This document shows positions 55,485 to 64,000 of a stretch of DNA of 64,000 nucleotides, one piece after another (position 1 is the stretch's first letter; each line of letters begins with the position of its first letter). Source of the DNA: Ruegeria sp. THAF57 (GTDB lineage Bacteria; Pseudomonadota; Alphaproteobacteria; Rhodobacterales; Rhodobacteraceae). The translations under genes were made by a program, and so were the position numbers. The notes under the pieces were generated by a model. It was not told where the DNA came from, ran no database searches, and saw only the letters and a list, made by a program, of their open reading frames with translations. The stretch is from positions 124,001 to 188,000 of the forward strand of contig NZ_CAIWNQ010000006.1 of the NCBI RefSeq assembly GCF_903914075.1, in the 5' to 3' direction.

Positions 55485-56202
55485 GCGGCATCCGCCCGCA
55501 ATCCGTCAAAAGCCAGCACTGCCGCCCTTGGAACACGGCTGACGACAGTGGACGACCGTAGCCAGCGCCTGTATCCAGATTGACCCGATTGCCGCAATGT
55601 TCAGCCTGATCCACCGGCGTATGCCCATGCACGATCAGCCATGGATGCGTATTCGTGTCCCTAAGGAATTCGTGCCGAATCCAAACCAGATCATTCTCCG
55701 ACTGCTGATCCAAGGGCACCCCGGGGCGAATACCGGCATGCACAAACAACAGGTCATCTTCCGTGTGGTAAGTCGGCAAGGCATTGATGAAATCAAGATG
55801 CGCTTGCGGCACTGCTTCACGCGCGCGTTCATGAGCCTGATAGATACGATCTGTATCGTCGATCATAACCCCGTAAGAGGCCAGAGTCTCGCGCCCACCC
55901 AGACGCGGGTGCAACCAGTTGAGCGTGATCGGAAGATGCGTGTCGGCGATCTCGGCATCTTGGACGAACCCCGCCATCATCCTGTCGTGGTTTCCTTTGA
56001 CCATCACCCAGTTCCGCCCTGCGCGCTGACCTTCGATCAAAAGGTCAAGCACGCCGCGACTGTTCGGCCCCCGGTCCACGTAATCCCCAAGAAAGACGAC
56101 ACGCGCATCGGGACCGCCATCTTTCTCGATCCGCGACAGCGCATCCTGCAACATATCAAGCTGCCCATGGATATCCCCGACGGCGTAGACAGGTGTCGTC
56201 AC
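55471..56202 (-). CDS. Metallophosphoesterase (PPP-type serine/threonine phosphatase)
   Basis: 243 residues. Motifs GDIHGQ, GDYVDRGPNS, GNHD and HAGIRPG give the full two-metal PPP active site, resembling bacterial protein phosphatases such as PrpA or ApaH-like enzymes. The start is GTG at 56202 with AAAGGG upstream. The substrate, protein or dinucleotide, is unresolved. Convergent with matB. Confidence 0.88.
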   Translation of the reverse strand: MTTPVYAVGDIHGQLDMLQDALSRIEKDGGPDARVVFLGDYVDRGPNSRGVLDLLIEGQRAGRNWVMVKGNHDRMMAGFVQDAEIADTHLPITLNWLHPRLGGRETLASYGVMIDDTDRIYQAHERAREAVPQAHLDFINALPTYHTEDDLLFVHAGIRPGVPLDQQSENDLVWIRHEFLRDTNTHPWLIVHGHTPVDQAEHCGNRVNLDTGAGYGRPLSSAVFQGRQCWLLTDCGRMPLMPV

Positions 56203-56254
56203 TGCAATGCCCTTTCTTAGCGCGCCGCGTGTGCGGCCTGTGATGGTCAGCGAA

Positions 56255-56291
56255 AAAAGACAATGCCCGCACTAACTGAGCGCGGGCATTG
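56255..56291 (-). terminator. Rho-independent terminator after serA
   Basis: CAATGCCCGC (56261-56270) pairs with GCGGGCATTG (56282-56291), ten pairs with an 11-base loop, followed on the minus strand by TCTTTTTTCG. Located 24 bases past the serA stop. Confidence 0.9.
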
Positions 56292-56315
56292 AATTTGTTG
56301 TCCGTTTAAAGATGC

Positions 56316-57911
56316 TTATGCAACATCGAATTTCAGCGGCTTGATCTGTGTGAAAAGACCGGTTTCAGCCAACTGCGCTCGCGCCTCGGCCGGAACAGGC
56401 TCATCCACGTACAGCAAGGCGATGGCCTCGCCCCCGGCCTCGGACCGGCCCAGAGTAAAGTTCGCGATGTTGACGTCGTGGTCGCCCATGGTCCGACCCA
56501 GTGCACCGATGATGCCGGGCACGTCCTCGTTGGTGGTGTAGAGCATGTGCGAACCCACCTCGGCGTCGATATTGATGCCTTTGATCTGGATAAAACGCGG
56601 TTTGCCGTCGCTGAAGACAGTACCACCGATGGACCGCTCGCGCTTTTCTGTCACGACGGTCACTTTGATGTACCCTTCGAACGCGCCCGATTTGTCCTGA
56701 TTGGTGGTCGAGATCTTGATCCCCCGCTCCTTGGCCACAACCGGGGCTGAAACCATGTTCACCTCGGGATTGAATTTCTTCATGATCCCGGCCACGACCG
56801 AACAGTTCAGCGCCGCCAGGTTCATCTCAGCCGCGACCCCGTCATACAGGATGTTGATCGCCTTGATCGGCTCATCCGTCATCTGGCCGATGAAGCTGCC
56901 CAGATGCCCGGCCAGTTTGATCCACGGCCCCATGATCTTGGCTTCTTCAGCCGTCACGCTGGGCATGTTCAATGCGTTTTCAACCGCCCCGGTCAGCAGA
57001 TAGTTCGAAATCTGCTCGGCAACCTGCAGCGCGACGTTCTCCTGCGCCTCGGTCGTGGCTGCGCCCAGATGCGGTGTACAGACAACGTTGGGCAGGTTGA
57101 ACAGCGCGTTTTCCTTGGCTGGTTCTTCGCTGAACACATCAAAAGCCGCGCCCGCAACGTGGCCCGATTGCAGCAGTTCAGCCAGCGCGTCCTCGTCGAC
57201 CAGACCTCCACGCGCACAGTTCACGATGCGCACGCCCTTCTTGGTCTTGGCTAGATTTTCACGGCTGAGGATGTTGCGGGTCTGATCTGTCAAAGGCACG
57301 TGCAGGGTGATGAAATCGGCCCGCGCCAACAACTCATCCAGTTCGACCTTTTCGACACCCATCTTTGCGGCTTGCTCTTCGCCCAGATAAGGGTCATAGG
57401 CGACGACTTTCATCTTGAGGCCCAGCGCGCGTTCACAGACGATCCCGCCAATGTTGCCTGCCCCGATGACGCCAAGCGTCTTGTTGGTCAACTCGATCCC
57501 CATGAATTTCGACTTTTCCCACTTGCCCGCATGGGTCGAAGTGCTGGCCTCGGGGATTTGCCGCGCCACGGCGAACATCATCGCAATTGCGTGTTCGGCG
57601 GTGGTGATCATGTTACCAAAGGGCGTGTTCATCACGATCACGCCTTTTTTGCTGGCCGCTTCCTTGTCGACATTGTCGGTGCCGATCCCGGCACGACCGA
57701 TGACTTTCAGATTGTCGGCTTTCTCCAGCAGGGTGGGCGTGACCTTGGTGGCTGAACGGATCGCAAGGCCGTCATACTGGCCGATCAGTTCGGCCAACTT
57801 GTCCTTGTCTTTGCCCAGGTCGGGCATGAAATCCACGTCGATGCCGCGATCGCGGAAAATCTGCACGGCGGTTTCGCTGAGCTTGTCAGATACGAGTACT
57901 TTGGGGGCCAT
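56316..57911 (-). CDS. serA: D-3-phosphoglycerate dehydrogenase
   Basis: 531 residues. First step of serine synthesis. NAD site LGVIGAGNIGGIVCERA, active-site VNCARGGLVDE and PHLGAATTEAQ. The long form has an intervening domain (about 320-450) and a C-terminal ACT domain (VPGIIGALGRTMGDHDVNIANF) for serine feedback. AAAGGA precedes the ATG. Downstream of serC with a repeat-bearing gap of 97 bases; probably one operon. Confidence 0.95.
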   Translation of the reverse strand: MAPKVLVSDKLSETAVQIFRDRGIDVDFMPDLGKDKDKLAELIGQYDGLAIRSATKVTPTLLEKADNLKVIGRAGIGTDNVDKEAASKKGVIVMNTPFGNMITTAEHAIAMMFAVARQIPEASTSTHAGKWEKSKFMGIELTNKTLGVIGAGNIGGIVCERALGLKMKVVAYDPYLGEEQAAKMGVEKVELDELLARADFITLHVPLTDQTRNILSRENLAKTKKGVRIVNCARGGLVDEDALAELLQSGHVAGAAFDVFSEEPAKENALFNLPNVVCTPHLGAATTEAQENVALQVAEQISNYLLTGAVENALNMPSVTAEEAKIMGPWIKLAGHLGSFIGQMTDEPIKAINILYDGVAAEMNLAALNCSVVAGIMKKFNPEVNMVSAPVVAKERGIKISTTNQDKSGAFEGYIKVTVVTEKRERSIGGTVFSDGKPRFIQIKGINIDAEVGSHMLYTTNEDVPGIIGALGRTMGDHDVNIANFTLGRSEAGGEAIALLYVDEPVPAEARAQLAETGLFTQIKPLKFDVA

Positions 57912-57940
57912 ATGCTCTGGTCCTTTAAAGAGTTTTGCGG

Positions 57941-57964
57941 GTGGCGGGCTGAAGCCCGCCTTAC
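57941..57964. repeat. REP-like repeat, copy 1
   Basis: A 24-base element whose core GGCGGGCTGAAGCCCGCC folds into an eight-pair hairpin with loop GA. Copy 2 lies 13 bases further in inverted orientation. Sits between serC and serA. Confidence 0.7.
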
Positions 57965-57977
57965 GTTGAGAGGGTGT

Positions 57978-58001
57978 GTAGGCCGGGCTTCAGCCCGGCA
58001 C
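57978..58001. repeat. REP-like repeat, copy 2 (inverted)
   Basis: Reverse complement of copy 1 with three differences; two of these swap a G-C for a C-G pair in the stem, so folding is kept. Core GCCGGGCTTCAGCCCGGC. Ends seven bases before the serC stop. Confidence 0.7.
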
Positions 58002-58008
58002 TTGCGGT

Positions 58009-59163
58009 TCAGGCAGCCTCAGACTGCGCCGCGATCTCGGCTTCAAAGGCCCAAGCGAGCCAAGGCAGCATCGCCTCGATATCCGAGGTTTCGACCGTGC
58101 CACCGCACCAGATGCGCAGGCCCGCAGGGGCGTCGCGATAGGCACCGATGTCCAGCGCGATACTCTCGGCCTCCAACCGCTTAGCCACGGCCTTGGCGAA
58201 TGCCGCCCCATCCTGAATGCGCGGATCGGTGAATTTCAGACACACGGACGTGTTCGACTGCGTCGCCGCATCCTCGGCCAGATTGGCGATCCAGTCATTC
58301 TGATCGCAGAACGCATGCACCGCGCCCGCATTGGCATCCGCGCGGGCGATCAACCCTTGCAGGCCGCCAACCGAGCGCGCCCAGTCCAGAGCGAACAGAT
58401 AATCCTCGACCGCCAGCATGGACGGCGTGTTGATCGTGGCCCCTGTAAAGATACCGTCGATCAGCTTGCCACCTTTGGTCAGGCGGAAAATCTTCGGCAG
58501 AGGCCATGCGGGGGTGTAGCTTTCCAGCCGCTCAACCGCGCGTGGGCTGAGGATCAGCATCCCGTGCGCAGCCTCGCCACCCAGCACCTTTTGCCAGCTA
58601 AAGGTTGTCACATCCAGCTTGTCCCACGGCAGGTCCATCGCAAAGGCAGCCGAGGTCGCATCACAGATCGTCAGACCCTGGCGATCATCCGCGATCCAGT
58701 CTCCATTGGGCACCCGCACGCCCGAGGTCGTGCCATTCCACGTAAACACCACATCGTTGACGAAATCGACCGAAGCCAGATCGACAACCTGTCCATAGTC
58801 GGCGGTTTTCACCTCGGCGTCGATCTTCAGTTGCTTAACCACGTCGGTAACCCAACCGGCGCCAAAGCTTTCCCACGCCAGCATTTCGACCTTGCGTTCG
58901 CCCAAAAGCGACCACAGCGCCATCTCGACCGCGCCTGTGTCGGATGCGGGTACGATGCCGATCTTGTAATCCGCCGGAATGCCCAGCACCTCGCGCGTGC
59001 CTTCGATGGCCGCCTTCAGCTTATCCTTGCCAACTACAGCACGGTGCGACCGGCCCAGCGCGGCATCGGCCAGTTTAGTCAGATCAAATGTCGGGGGTTT
59101 GGCGCAGGGGCCCGAAGAAAAACGCGGATTCGCCGGCCGCGTGACCGGTTGTTCAATGCTCAT
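58009..59163 (-). CDS. serC: Phosphoserine aminotransferase
   Basis: 384 residues, PLP enzyme for the second serine-synthesis step. Recognised by [17 protein letters not shown] at the start, [30 protein letters not shown], and the PLP lysine in [16 protein letters not shown]. This is the long alphaproteobacterial type. The ATG at 59163 has GAAGGG upstream. First gene of serC-serA; its leader is structured. Confidence 0.94.
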   Translation of the reverse strand: MSIEQPVTRPANPRFSSGPCAKPPTFDLTKLADAALGRSHRAVVGKDKLKAAIEGTREVLGIPADYKIGIVPASDTGAVEMALWSLLGERKVEMLAWESFGAGWVTDVVKQLKIDAEVKTADYGQVVDLASVDFVNDVVFTWNGTTSGVRVPNGDWIADDRQGLTICDATSAAFAMDLPWDKLDVTTFSWQKVLGGEAAHGMLILSPRAVERLESYTPAWPLPKIFRLTKGGKLIDGIFTGATINTPSMLAVEDYLFALDWARSVGGLQGLIARADANAGAVHAFCDQNDWIANLAEDAATQSNTSVCLKFTDPRIQDGAAFAKAVAKRLEAESIALDIGAYRDAPAGLRIWCGGTVETSDIEAMLPWLAWAFEAEIAAQSEAA

Positions 59164-59182
59164 GTGTATTACCCTTCCAGAT

Positions 59183-59254
59183 ACACGCCCCTCGTTGGGG
59201 AGGGGTGTCCCGCCGCCACACCTAGAAAGCCCGCCGCGCTGCAGCAAGCGGAAA
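59183..59254 (-). promoter_or_regulatory. Structured serC leader, candidate serC RNA motif
   Basis: Within the 285-base gap to nasT. CCCCTC (59188-59193) and GAGGGG (59200-59205) form a hairpin extended by ACA/TGT, close to the serC start, with a GC-rich stretch further upstream on the minus strand. A conserved serC leader RNA is known in alphaproteobacteria; identity is not confirmed. The rest of the gap shows no other clear element. Confidence 0.4.
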
Positions 59255-59448
59255 AGACTCTTCAAAGTCGGAAAACGACATTCAATTTGGCCCAATCCGC
59301 AGTCATGAGTTTCCGATAGGCGAAAGATTTGCAGTCCGTTAACGCGACTCGGTGAGCTTTTGACTATTTTTTAGGCAGCTCCCCTTGGGCCGCAACGGAA
59401 AGGGCTCGGAACACTTGTGATCATTCTGAAGCACAGTGAAAAGGTCCC

Positions 59449-60033
59449 ATGCCCGATACCCTGACCATTGTCGTTGTAGAAGAAGACCGCGAGCGAGCGA
59501 TTGCCATCGTCGACGCGCTCAAGGTGTCCGGGGCCTATGATGTGCATGTGATCGGCAACGTCTCGAGCCTTGCGCGCAAAATCGCCGCGCTGGTGCCCGA
59601 TGTGGTGCTAATCGACATCGACAACCCGACCCGTGACATGCTTGAGGAGCTGACGCTGGCATCCGGCCCGCTGGAACGGCCCGTGGCCATGTTCGTGTCG
59701 GGCGCAGCCGGTGATCTGGCCTCGACCGCCATCGAGGCTGGGTTGTCAGCCTATGTGGTCGACGGGATGCAGCCGGATCGCTTGAAACCTGTGCTGGACG
59801 CCGCCATCGCCCGGTTCCAAATTGTGCGCCAGATGCGCCGTGAACTGGCCGAGACCAAACGTGCGCTGGAAGAACGCAAAGTAATCGACCGCGCCAAGGG
59901 CCTGCTGATGAAGGCGCGCGGGGTTGAAGAAGAAGAGGCTTATGCCCTGCTGCGCAAGGCCGCGATGGATCAGGGTCGCCGCGTCGCCGATGTGGCCGAG
60001 GCGCTGGTCACGGCCTCGGGGTTGCTGTCATGA
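59449..60033 (+). CDS. nasT: ANTAR-domain antiterminator NasT
   Basis: 194 residues. A receiver-like N-terminal domain (1-120; VVVEEDRERAIAIVDALKVSG, VLIDIDNPT) and a C-terminal ANTAR domain (about 135-190; ERKVIDRAKGLLMKARGVEEEEAYALLRKAAM) that binds paired hairpins in leader RNA. The usual phosphoacceptor region reads LIDIDN. It lets transcription pass leader terminators of nitrate genes when released by NasS. It overlaps nasS by four bases. Confidence 0.93.
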   Translation: MPDTLTIVVVEEDRERAIAIVDALKVSGAYDVHVIGNVSSLARKIAALVPDVVLIDIDNPTRDMLEELTLASGPLERPVAMFVSGAAGDLASTAIEAGLSAYVVDGMQPDRLKPVLDAAIARFQIVRQMRRELAETKRALEERKVIDRAKGLLMKARGVEEEEAYALLRKAAMDQGRRVADVAEALVTASGLLS

Positions 60034-61202
60034 ATGCCGTGACCCTGCCCGTTGCTTATGTTCCGCTGGTGGATGCCGCCCCCCTGATCGTGGCGCATGA
60101 AATGGGCCTAGCCCGCGCCGAAGGGGTCGAGCTGGAGCTGATCGCAGCGCCTTCTTGGTCGTCAGTGCGCGATATGCTGGCCTTTGGGCGGGTGGATGCG
60201 GCGCACCTGCTGTCGCCGGTTCCCGTTGCGATGGCATTGGGGCTAGGCGGGGTTACACAACCCTTGTCCGCCGTCTCGGTCCTGTCTGTGAATGGAGATG
60301 TCATCGGCGTCAGCCGCACATTGGAAACCCGCCTGCGCGACGCAGGCTATGGGTTCGACTTCCGCGATCCTTTCAAGGCCGCCGCCGCGCTGGCCTCGGT
60401 CGCGGATGGGCCATTGGTCTTTGGTGTGCCCTTCCCGTTTTCGTTGCATGTGGAACTGCTGCATTGCTGGCTTGAGGCCACCGAACTGTCCAAAATCGGG
60501 GTCGAAGTGCGCACCATCCCGCCGCCGCTGATGGCGCAGGCCTTAGCCGAGGGCGATGTGGACGCGTTCTGCGTGGGTGAACCCTGGGGCTCGGTCGCTG
60601 TGGAATCGCAGGCTGGTGCATTGTTGCTGCCCGGTCAGGCGATCTGGGCCTTTGCGCCGGAAAAGGTGCTGGCCGTGCGCACCGACTGGGCAGATACCGA
60701 ACCGCATCTGCTGGGCAAGCTGATGCGGGCCGTCTGGCGCGCCGGGCGTTGGTTGGATCAGCCAGGCAGTCACACCGCCGCCGCCGAAATCCTTGCACGC
60801 GACACCTATCTGAACCTGCCCTCGGAACTGATCGACCGGGCGCTGTCGGGTCGGTTCACGATCACCGGCCATGCCGAGCAGCGCGAAGTACCGGGGTTTG
60901 TCGAGTTCCACGACGGGGCCGCGAATTTCCCGTGGCGCAGTCAGGCCAAGTGGATCGCGCATCGTCTGGCCCAGAGATACGGTCTGGACCCCCATCTGGC
61001 GCTGGCGCAGGCAGGCAGCGTGTTCCGCAGCGATATCTACCGCGATCAGATGGCCGGGCTGGGGGCCGATCTGCCCGGTGCGTCGGAAAAGCTAGAAGGC
61101 GCGATTCGCGACACCACACCCGTTGCATCCCATAACGGACAGCTATCGCTGAAACGGGATGCGTTTCTGGATGGGCGCATTTTTGACCCTCAGGATATCT
61201 GA
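60030..61202 (+). CDS. nasS: Nitrate/nitrite sensor NasS
   Basis: 390 residues of the NrtA/CmpA binding-protein family, but lacking a signal peptide, so it is cytoplasmic. LPVAYVPLVDAAPLIVAHEMG and FCVGEPWGSVAVE are family features, and the latter also occurs in NrtA. In known systems NasS holds NasT until nitrate or nitrite binds. Start overlaps the nasT stop (ATGA), giving equal synthesis. Confidence 0.92.
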   Translation: MNAVTLPVAYVPLVDAAPLIVAHEMGLARAEGVELELIAAPSWSSVRDMLAFGRVDAAHLLSPVPVAMALGLGGVTQPLSAVSVLSVNGDVIGVSRTLETRLRDAGYGFDFRDPFKAAAALASVADGPLVFGVPFPFSLHVELLHCWLEATELSKIGVEVRTIPPPLMAQALAEGDVDAFCVGEPWGSVAVESQAGALLLPGQAIWAFAPEKVLAVRTDWADTEPHLLGKLMRAVWRAGRWLDQPGSHTAAAEILARDTYLNLPSELIDRALSGRFTITGHAEQREVPGFVEFHDGAANFPWRSQAKWIAHRLAQRYGLDPHLALAQAGSVFRSDIYRDQMAGLGADLPGASEKLEGAIRDTTPVASHNGQLSLKRDAFLDGRIFDPQDI

Positions 61203-61314
61203 CGCCCAAGAATTAGGCAGACCCGCGCCCGGCAATGCGCAATCGCAGCATTTAACGCTGCGTCGCAGCAAAATCGCTTGAACGGCTTCGACGCATTTAC
61301 CACTGTGAACCCAT

Positions 61315-61361
61315 CGGTACGCAAAGGCGTGTACCGCAAGAATTCCTCCCAAAGTTTGGGA
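61315..61361 (+). promoter_or_regulatory. ANTAR-binding double hairpin in the nrtA leader
   Basis: First hairpin: CGGTACGC (61315-61322) pairs with GTGTACCG (61329-61336) around the hexaloop AAAGGC, with A at position 1 and G at 4, as in ANTAR targets. Second: TCCC (61347-61350) pairs with GGGA (61358-61361) with loop AAAGTTT, also A1 and G4. The terminator follows directly. Expected target of NasT. Confidence 0.8.
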
Positions 61362-61371
61362 ACGACTGAGC

Positions 61372-61430
61372 AAAGCCGCTCACACTCTGGCCACTCCTCC
61401 CGGTCAGAGCGTGCAGCGGCTTTTTGTTTT
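61372..61430 (+). terminator. Leader terminator controlled by NasT
   Basis: AGCCGCT (61374-61380) pairs with AGCGGCT (61415-61421); an inner stem CTCTGGCC/GGTCAGAG extends it. TTTTTGTTTTT follows. It lies before nrtA and after the ANTAR hairpins, so it would stop transcription unless NasT acts. Confidence 0.85.
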
Positions 61431-61474
61431 TCACCCCTCCCGGATGGCCGGGACCAAGAAAGGGACAGACCCAC

Positions 61475-62842
61475 ATGAAGAAATTGCTTGCAGGCCTTGT
61501 CGCCACCACCGCCCTGCTCAGCCCCGCGCTGGCCGAAACGCTGGAGTTGGAAAAGGACGAACTGACCTTTGGCTTTATCAAACTGACGGACATGGCCCCG
61601 CTGGCTGTGGCTTATGAGAACGGGTATTTTCTGGATGAGGGCCTGTTCGTCACGCTGGAAGCACAGGCCAACTGGAAAGTGCTGTTGGACGGCGTGATCG
61701 ACGGGCAGTTGGACGGCGCGCATATGCTGGCCGGTCAGCCGCTGGCCGCCACCATCGGTTACGGCACCGAGGCGCATATCATCACCCCCTTCTCGATGGA
61801 CCTGAACGGCAACGGCATCACCGTGTCGAACGAGGTCTGGGAAGAGATGAAGCCCAACATCCCGAAAATGGATGACGGCCGCCCGCAGCACCCGATTTCG
61901 GCCGAGGCTCTGGCCCCGGTGGTCGAGAAATACAAATCCGAAGGCAAGCCCTTTAACATGGGCATGGTCTTCCCGGTTTCGACGCACAACTATGAACTGC
62001 GCTACTGGCTGGCCGCTGGCGGCCTGCATCCGGGTTACTACAGCCCTGAAAACGTGACCGGCCAGATTGGCGCGGATGTGTTCCTGTCGGTGACGCCTCC
62101 GCCGCAGATGCCGGCCACGTTGGAAGCAGGCACCATCTATGGCTATTGCGTGGGTGAGCCGTGGAACCAGCAGGCCGTGTTCAAGGGCATCGGCGTGCCG
62201 GTCATCACCGATTACGAGCTGTGGAAGAACAACCCCGAAAAGGTCTTTGGCATCAACGCCGAGTTCGCCGAGCAGTACCCGAACACCACCCGCGCCGTCA
62301 CCAAAGCTCTGATCCGCGCCGCGATGTGGCTGGATGAAAACGACAACGCCAACCGCCCCGCTGCGGTCGAGATGCTGAGCCAGCCGGAATATGTGGGTGC
62401 TGATTACGACGTGATCGCGAACTCGATGACTGGCACGTTCGAGTATGAAAAAGGCGACAAGCGCGACGTGCCCGATTTCAACGTGTTCTTCCGCTATAAC
62501 GCGACCTACCCGTTCTATTCGGACGCCATCTGGTATCTGACCCAGATGCGCCGCTGGGGCCAGATCGCCGAGCCGCAGACCGATGCGTGGTATGATGAGG
62601 TCGCCAAATCCGTCTATCGCCCCGACATCTATCTGGACGCTGCGAAAATGCTGGTCGACGAAGGCTTGGCGAACAAGGCCGATTTCCCCTGGGACAGCGA
62701 CGGCTACAAAGCCCCCACGCCCGCCGAGGATATCATCGACGGCATTCCCTATGACGCCCGCCAGCCCAACGCTTATCTGCAAAGCCTGCCGATCGGTCTG
62801 AAGGGCGAGCAGGTCGTCGTCGGCACCGAAGTACAGGGTTAA
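61475..62842 (+). CDS. nrtA: Nitrate ABC transporter substrate-binding protein
   Basis: 455 residues. Signal peptide ([17 protein letters not shown]) and a NrtA-type domain: [66 protein letters not shown]. It captures nitrate in the periplasm. AAGGGA precedes the ATG. Expression depends on passing the upstream terminator. The permease gene follows after 99 bases. Confidence 0.93.
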   Translation: MKKLLAGLVATTALLSPALAETLELEKDELTFGFIKLTDMAPLAVAYENGYFLDEGLFVTLEAQANWKVLLDGVIDGQLDGAHMLAGQPLAATIGYGTEAHIITPFSMDLNGNGITVSNEVWEEMKPNIPKMDDGRPQHPISAEALAPVVEKYKSEGKPFNMGMVFPVSTHNYELRYWLAAGGLHPGYYSPENVTGQIGADVFLSVTPPPQMPATLEAGTIYGYCVGEPWNQQAVFKGIGVPVITDYELWKNNPEKVFGINAEFAEQYPNTTRAVTKALIRAAMWLDENDNANRPAAVEMLSQPEYVGADYDVIANSMTGTFEYEKGDKRDVPDFNVFFRYNATYPFYSDAIWYLTQMRRWGQIAEPQTDAWYDEVAKSVYRPDIYLDAAKMLVDEGLANKADFPWDSDGYKAPTPAEDIIDGIPYDARQPNAYLQSLPIGLKGEQVVVGTEVQG

Positions 62843-62941
62843 CGCCCCTGCCTCCCGGCCCTTGGCGGCTGGGGGGCTTCCCCATTCAAACAGAATTCCA
62901 CCCCCGCCCGGCGCTGAACGACCGGGCCAGGAGACCGCAAG

Positions 62942-64000
62942 ATGACAGCCATCGACCACGATACGCTATCCGCTGATGCCGAACGCGAGGCCCGTCGCGC
63001 CCGCCTGTTCACCCGGATCAACGCCGCAGACAAATGGTTTCAGGTTCTGGGCCTGGCCTGGATCACCCCCATCCTGAAGGCCAGCGCAGGCGACAACCCG
63101 CGCGCCCAGATGGGCGAGATTTGGCGCCTGCTGGTCGTGCCGCTGCTGGCCATCTTCGCCTTCCTGCTGATGTGGGGCACGCTGGCCCCCAAGGTACAAA
63201 CCTCGCTGGGGGCCGTCCCCGGACCGGCGCAGGTCTGGTCCGAGGCCGTCAGCCTGCATCAGGACGCGCAGGCCAAGGCCGCCAAAAAGGCCAAGTTCGA
63301 GGCGATGGTCGAAAAGCGCAACCAGAAGTTCATCGACGCAGGCCAGCCCGAAAAAGTCAAAGAGGTCGCCTATACCGGCGCGCCCAGCTATTACACCCAG
63401 ATCTGGACCTCGATCAAAACCGTGTTCTTCGGCTTTCTGATCGCCACCATCGTCGCCGTTCCGCTGGGTATCGCTGCGGGCCTGTCGCCCACCGCAAATG
63501 CGGCGCTGAACCCGCTGATCCAAATCTTCAAACCGGTCTCGCCGCTGGCATGGCTGCCGATTGTGACCATGATCGTCTCGGCCGTTTACGTCACCAATGA
63601 CGGCTGGTTCGCAAAATCCTTCCTGATCTCGGCCATCACCGTGACGCTGTGTTCGTTGTGGCCGACGCTGATCAACACCTCGCTGGGTGTTGCCTCCATC
63701 GACAAGGATCTGGTGAACGTGTCCAAAGTTCTGAAAATGAACACCTATACCAAGATCACCAAGCTGGTGCTGCCCTCGGCCCTGCCGCTGATCTTCACCG
63801 GCCTGCGCCTGAGCTTGGGTGTCGGCTGGATGGTCCTGATCGCGGCCGAGATGCTGGCGCAGAACCCCGGCTTGGGCAAATTCGTCTGGGATGAGTTCCA
63901 GAACGGCTCGTCCAGCTCGCTCGCCAAGATCATGGTGGCTGTGTTCACCATCGGCATCATCGGCTTCCTGCTGGATCGCGTAATGTATGCGTTGCAGTCG
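62942..64000 (+). CDS. nrtB: Nitrate ABC transporter permease (3' end outside window)
   Basis: 353 residues are present. An N-terminal cytoplasmic part, a membrane helix (about 61-81), then a charged periplasmic-looking segment (95-148, AQAKAAKKAKFEAMVEKRNQ), followed by the core permease from about 150 with EAA loop VSKVLKMNTYTKITKLVLPS. The insert makes it longer than many NrtB proteins. AGGAGA precedes the ATG. An ATPase gene, nrtC/D-like, is expected beyond the edge. Confidence 0.9.
   Translation, partial: MTAIDHDTLSADAEREARRARLFTRINAADKWFQVLGLAWITPILKASAGDNPRAQMGEIWRLLVVPLLAIFAFLLMWGTLAPKVQTSLGAVPGPAQVWSEAVSLHQDAQAKAAKKAKFEAMVEKRNQKFIDAGQPEKVKEVAYTGAPSYYTQIWTSIKTVFFGFLIATIVAVPLGIAAGLSPTANAALNPLIQIFKPVSPLAWLPIVTMIVSAVYVTNDGWFAKSFLISAITVTLCSLWPTLINTSLGVASIDKDLVNVSKVLKMNTYTKITKLVLPSALPLIFTGLRLSLGVGWMVLIAAEMLAQNPGLGKFVWDEFQNGSSSSLAKIMVAVFTIGIIGFLLDRVMYALQS

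Noticed and set aside
58315-59319. 334-codon plus-strand frame opposite serC
   Set aside because: serC motifs are intact on the minus strand; the antisense product shows no domain.
61190-62959. 589-codon open frame on the minus strand opposite nrtA
   Set aside because: NrtA on the plus strand has a signal peptide and family motifs; the antisense frame also runs through the nrtA leader terminator.

Overview
The window looks like the chromosome of a marine alphaproteobacterium of the Rhodobacteraceae (Roseobacter group). Reasons: CcrM-type GANTC methylase; FlaF/FlbT/flagellin flagellar arrangement; mutY next to dciA (DUF721) and a DsbA-like gene; IalB-family protein; NasT/NasS control of a nitrate ABC transporter; malonyl-CoA ligase; and uniformly high-GC codon use. 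Genus cannot be fixed from the sequence alone. Coding is dense on both strands. No stretch over 300 bases lacks a gene, and I saw no insertion sequence, prophage, CRISPR array, tRNA or rRNA.

Layout. 1-6.9 kb: DsbA-like thiol protein (cut by the left edge), dciA, mutY, an alkB-type monooxygenase, a membrane class III cyclase, ccrM and rnhB. 7.0-10.3 kb: small secreted proteins, a membrane-anchored winged-helix protein and a DUF427-adenylate cyclase fusion. 10.4-16.0 kb: flagellar genes (DUF1217, flbT, flaF, flagellin, flgN-like, flgJ-like, fliK, flgD). 16.0-24.6 kb: a phosphotransferase, then a polyamine module of potFGHI, a PuuB-like oxidase, a GntR/FCD regulator and a SpuC-like aminotransferase, tied together by TTGATCA operator-like repeats. 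24.6-46.4 kb: housekeeping genes (mltB, rnr, dapE, dapD, rlmN, serB) mixed with small regulatory modules: a WYL regulator with GST and DUF1801, an ArsR regulator with SRPBCC and YCII, and DnaJ with CbpM. This stretch also holds a prokaryotic ionotropic glutamate receptor, a P460 cytochrome, an L-asparaginase and several small envelope proteins.

46.5-53.9 kb: a complete histidine-utilization locus. hutIHGU is one tightly overlapping leftward operon; hutF-hutC runs divergently. HutF plus HutG gives the five-step route through N-formylglutamate. 54-59.2 kb: matB, a metallophosphatase and serC-serA, with an inverted REP pair between the two ser genes and a structured serC leader. 59.4-64 kb: nasT-nasS, an ANTAR-type antitermination leader, nrtA and nrtB (cut by the right edge), forming a nitrate-sensing and uptake module.

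The most interesting items are the membrane winged-helix/DUF427-cyclase pair, the glutamate-receptor-like channel with a non-canonical pore filter, the three-site TTGATCA control of polyamine genes, the GANTC cluster before ccrM, and the nitrate leader with a well-formed A1/G4 hexaloop hairpin.
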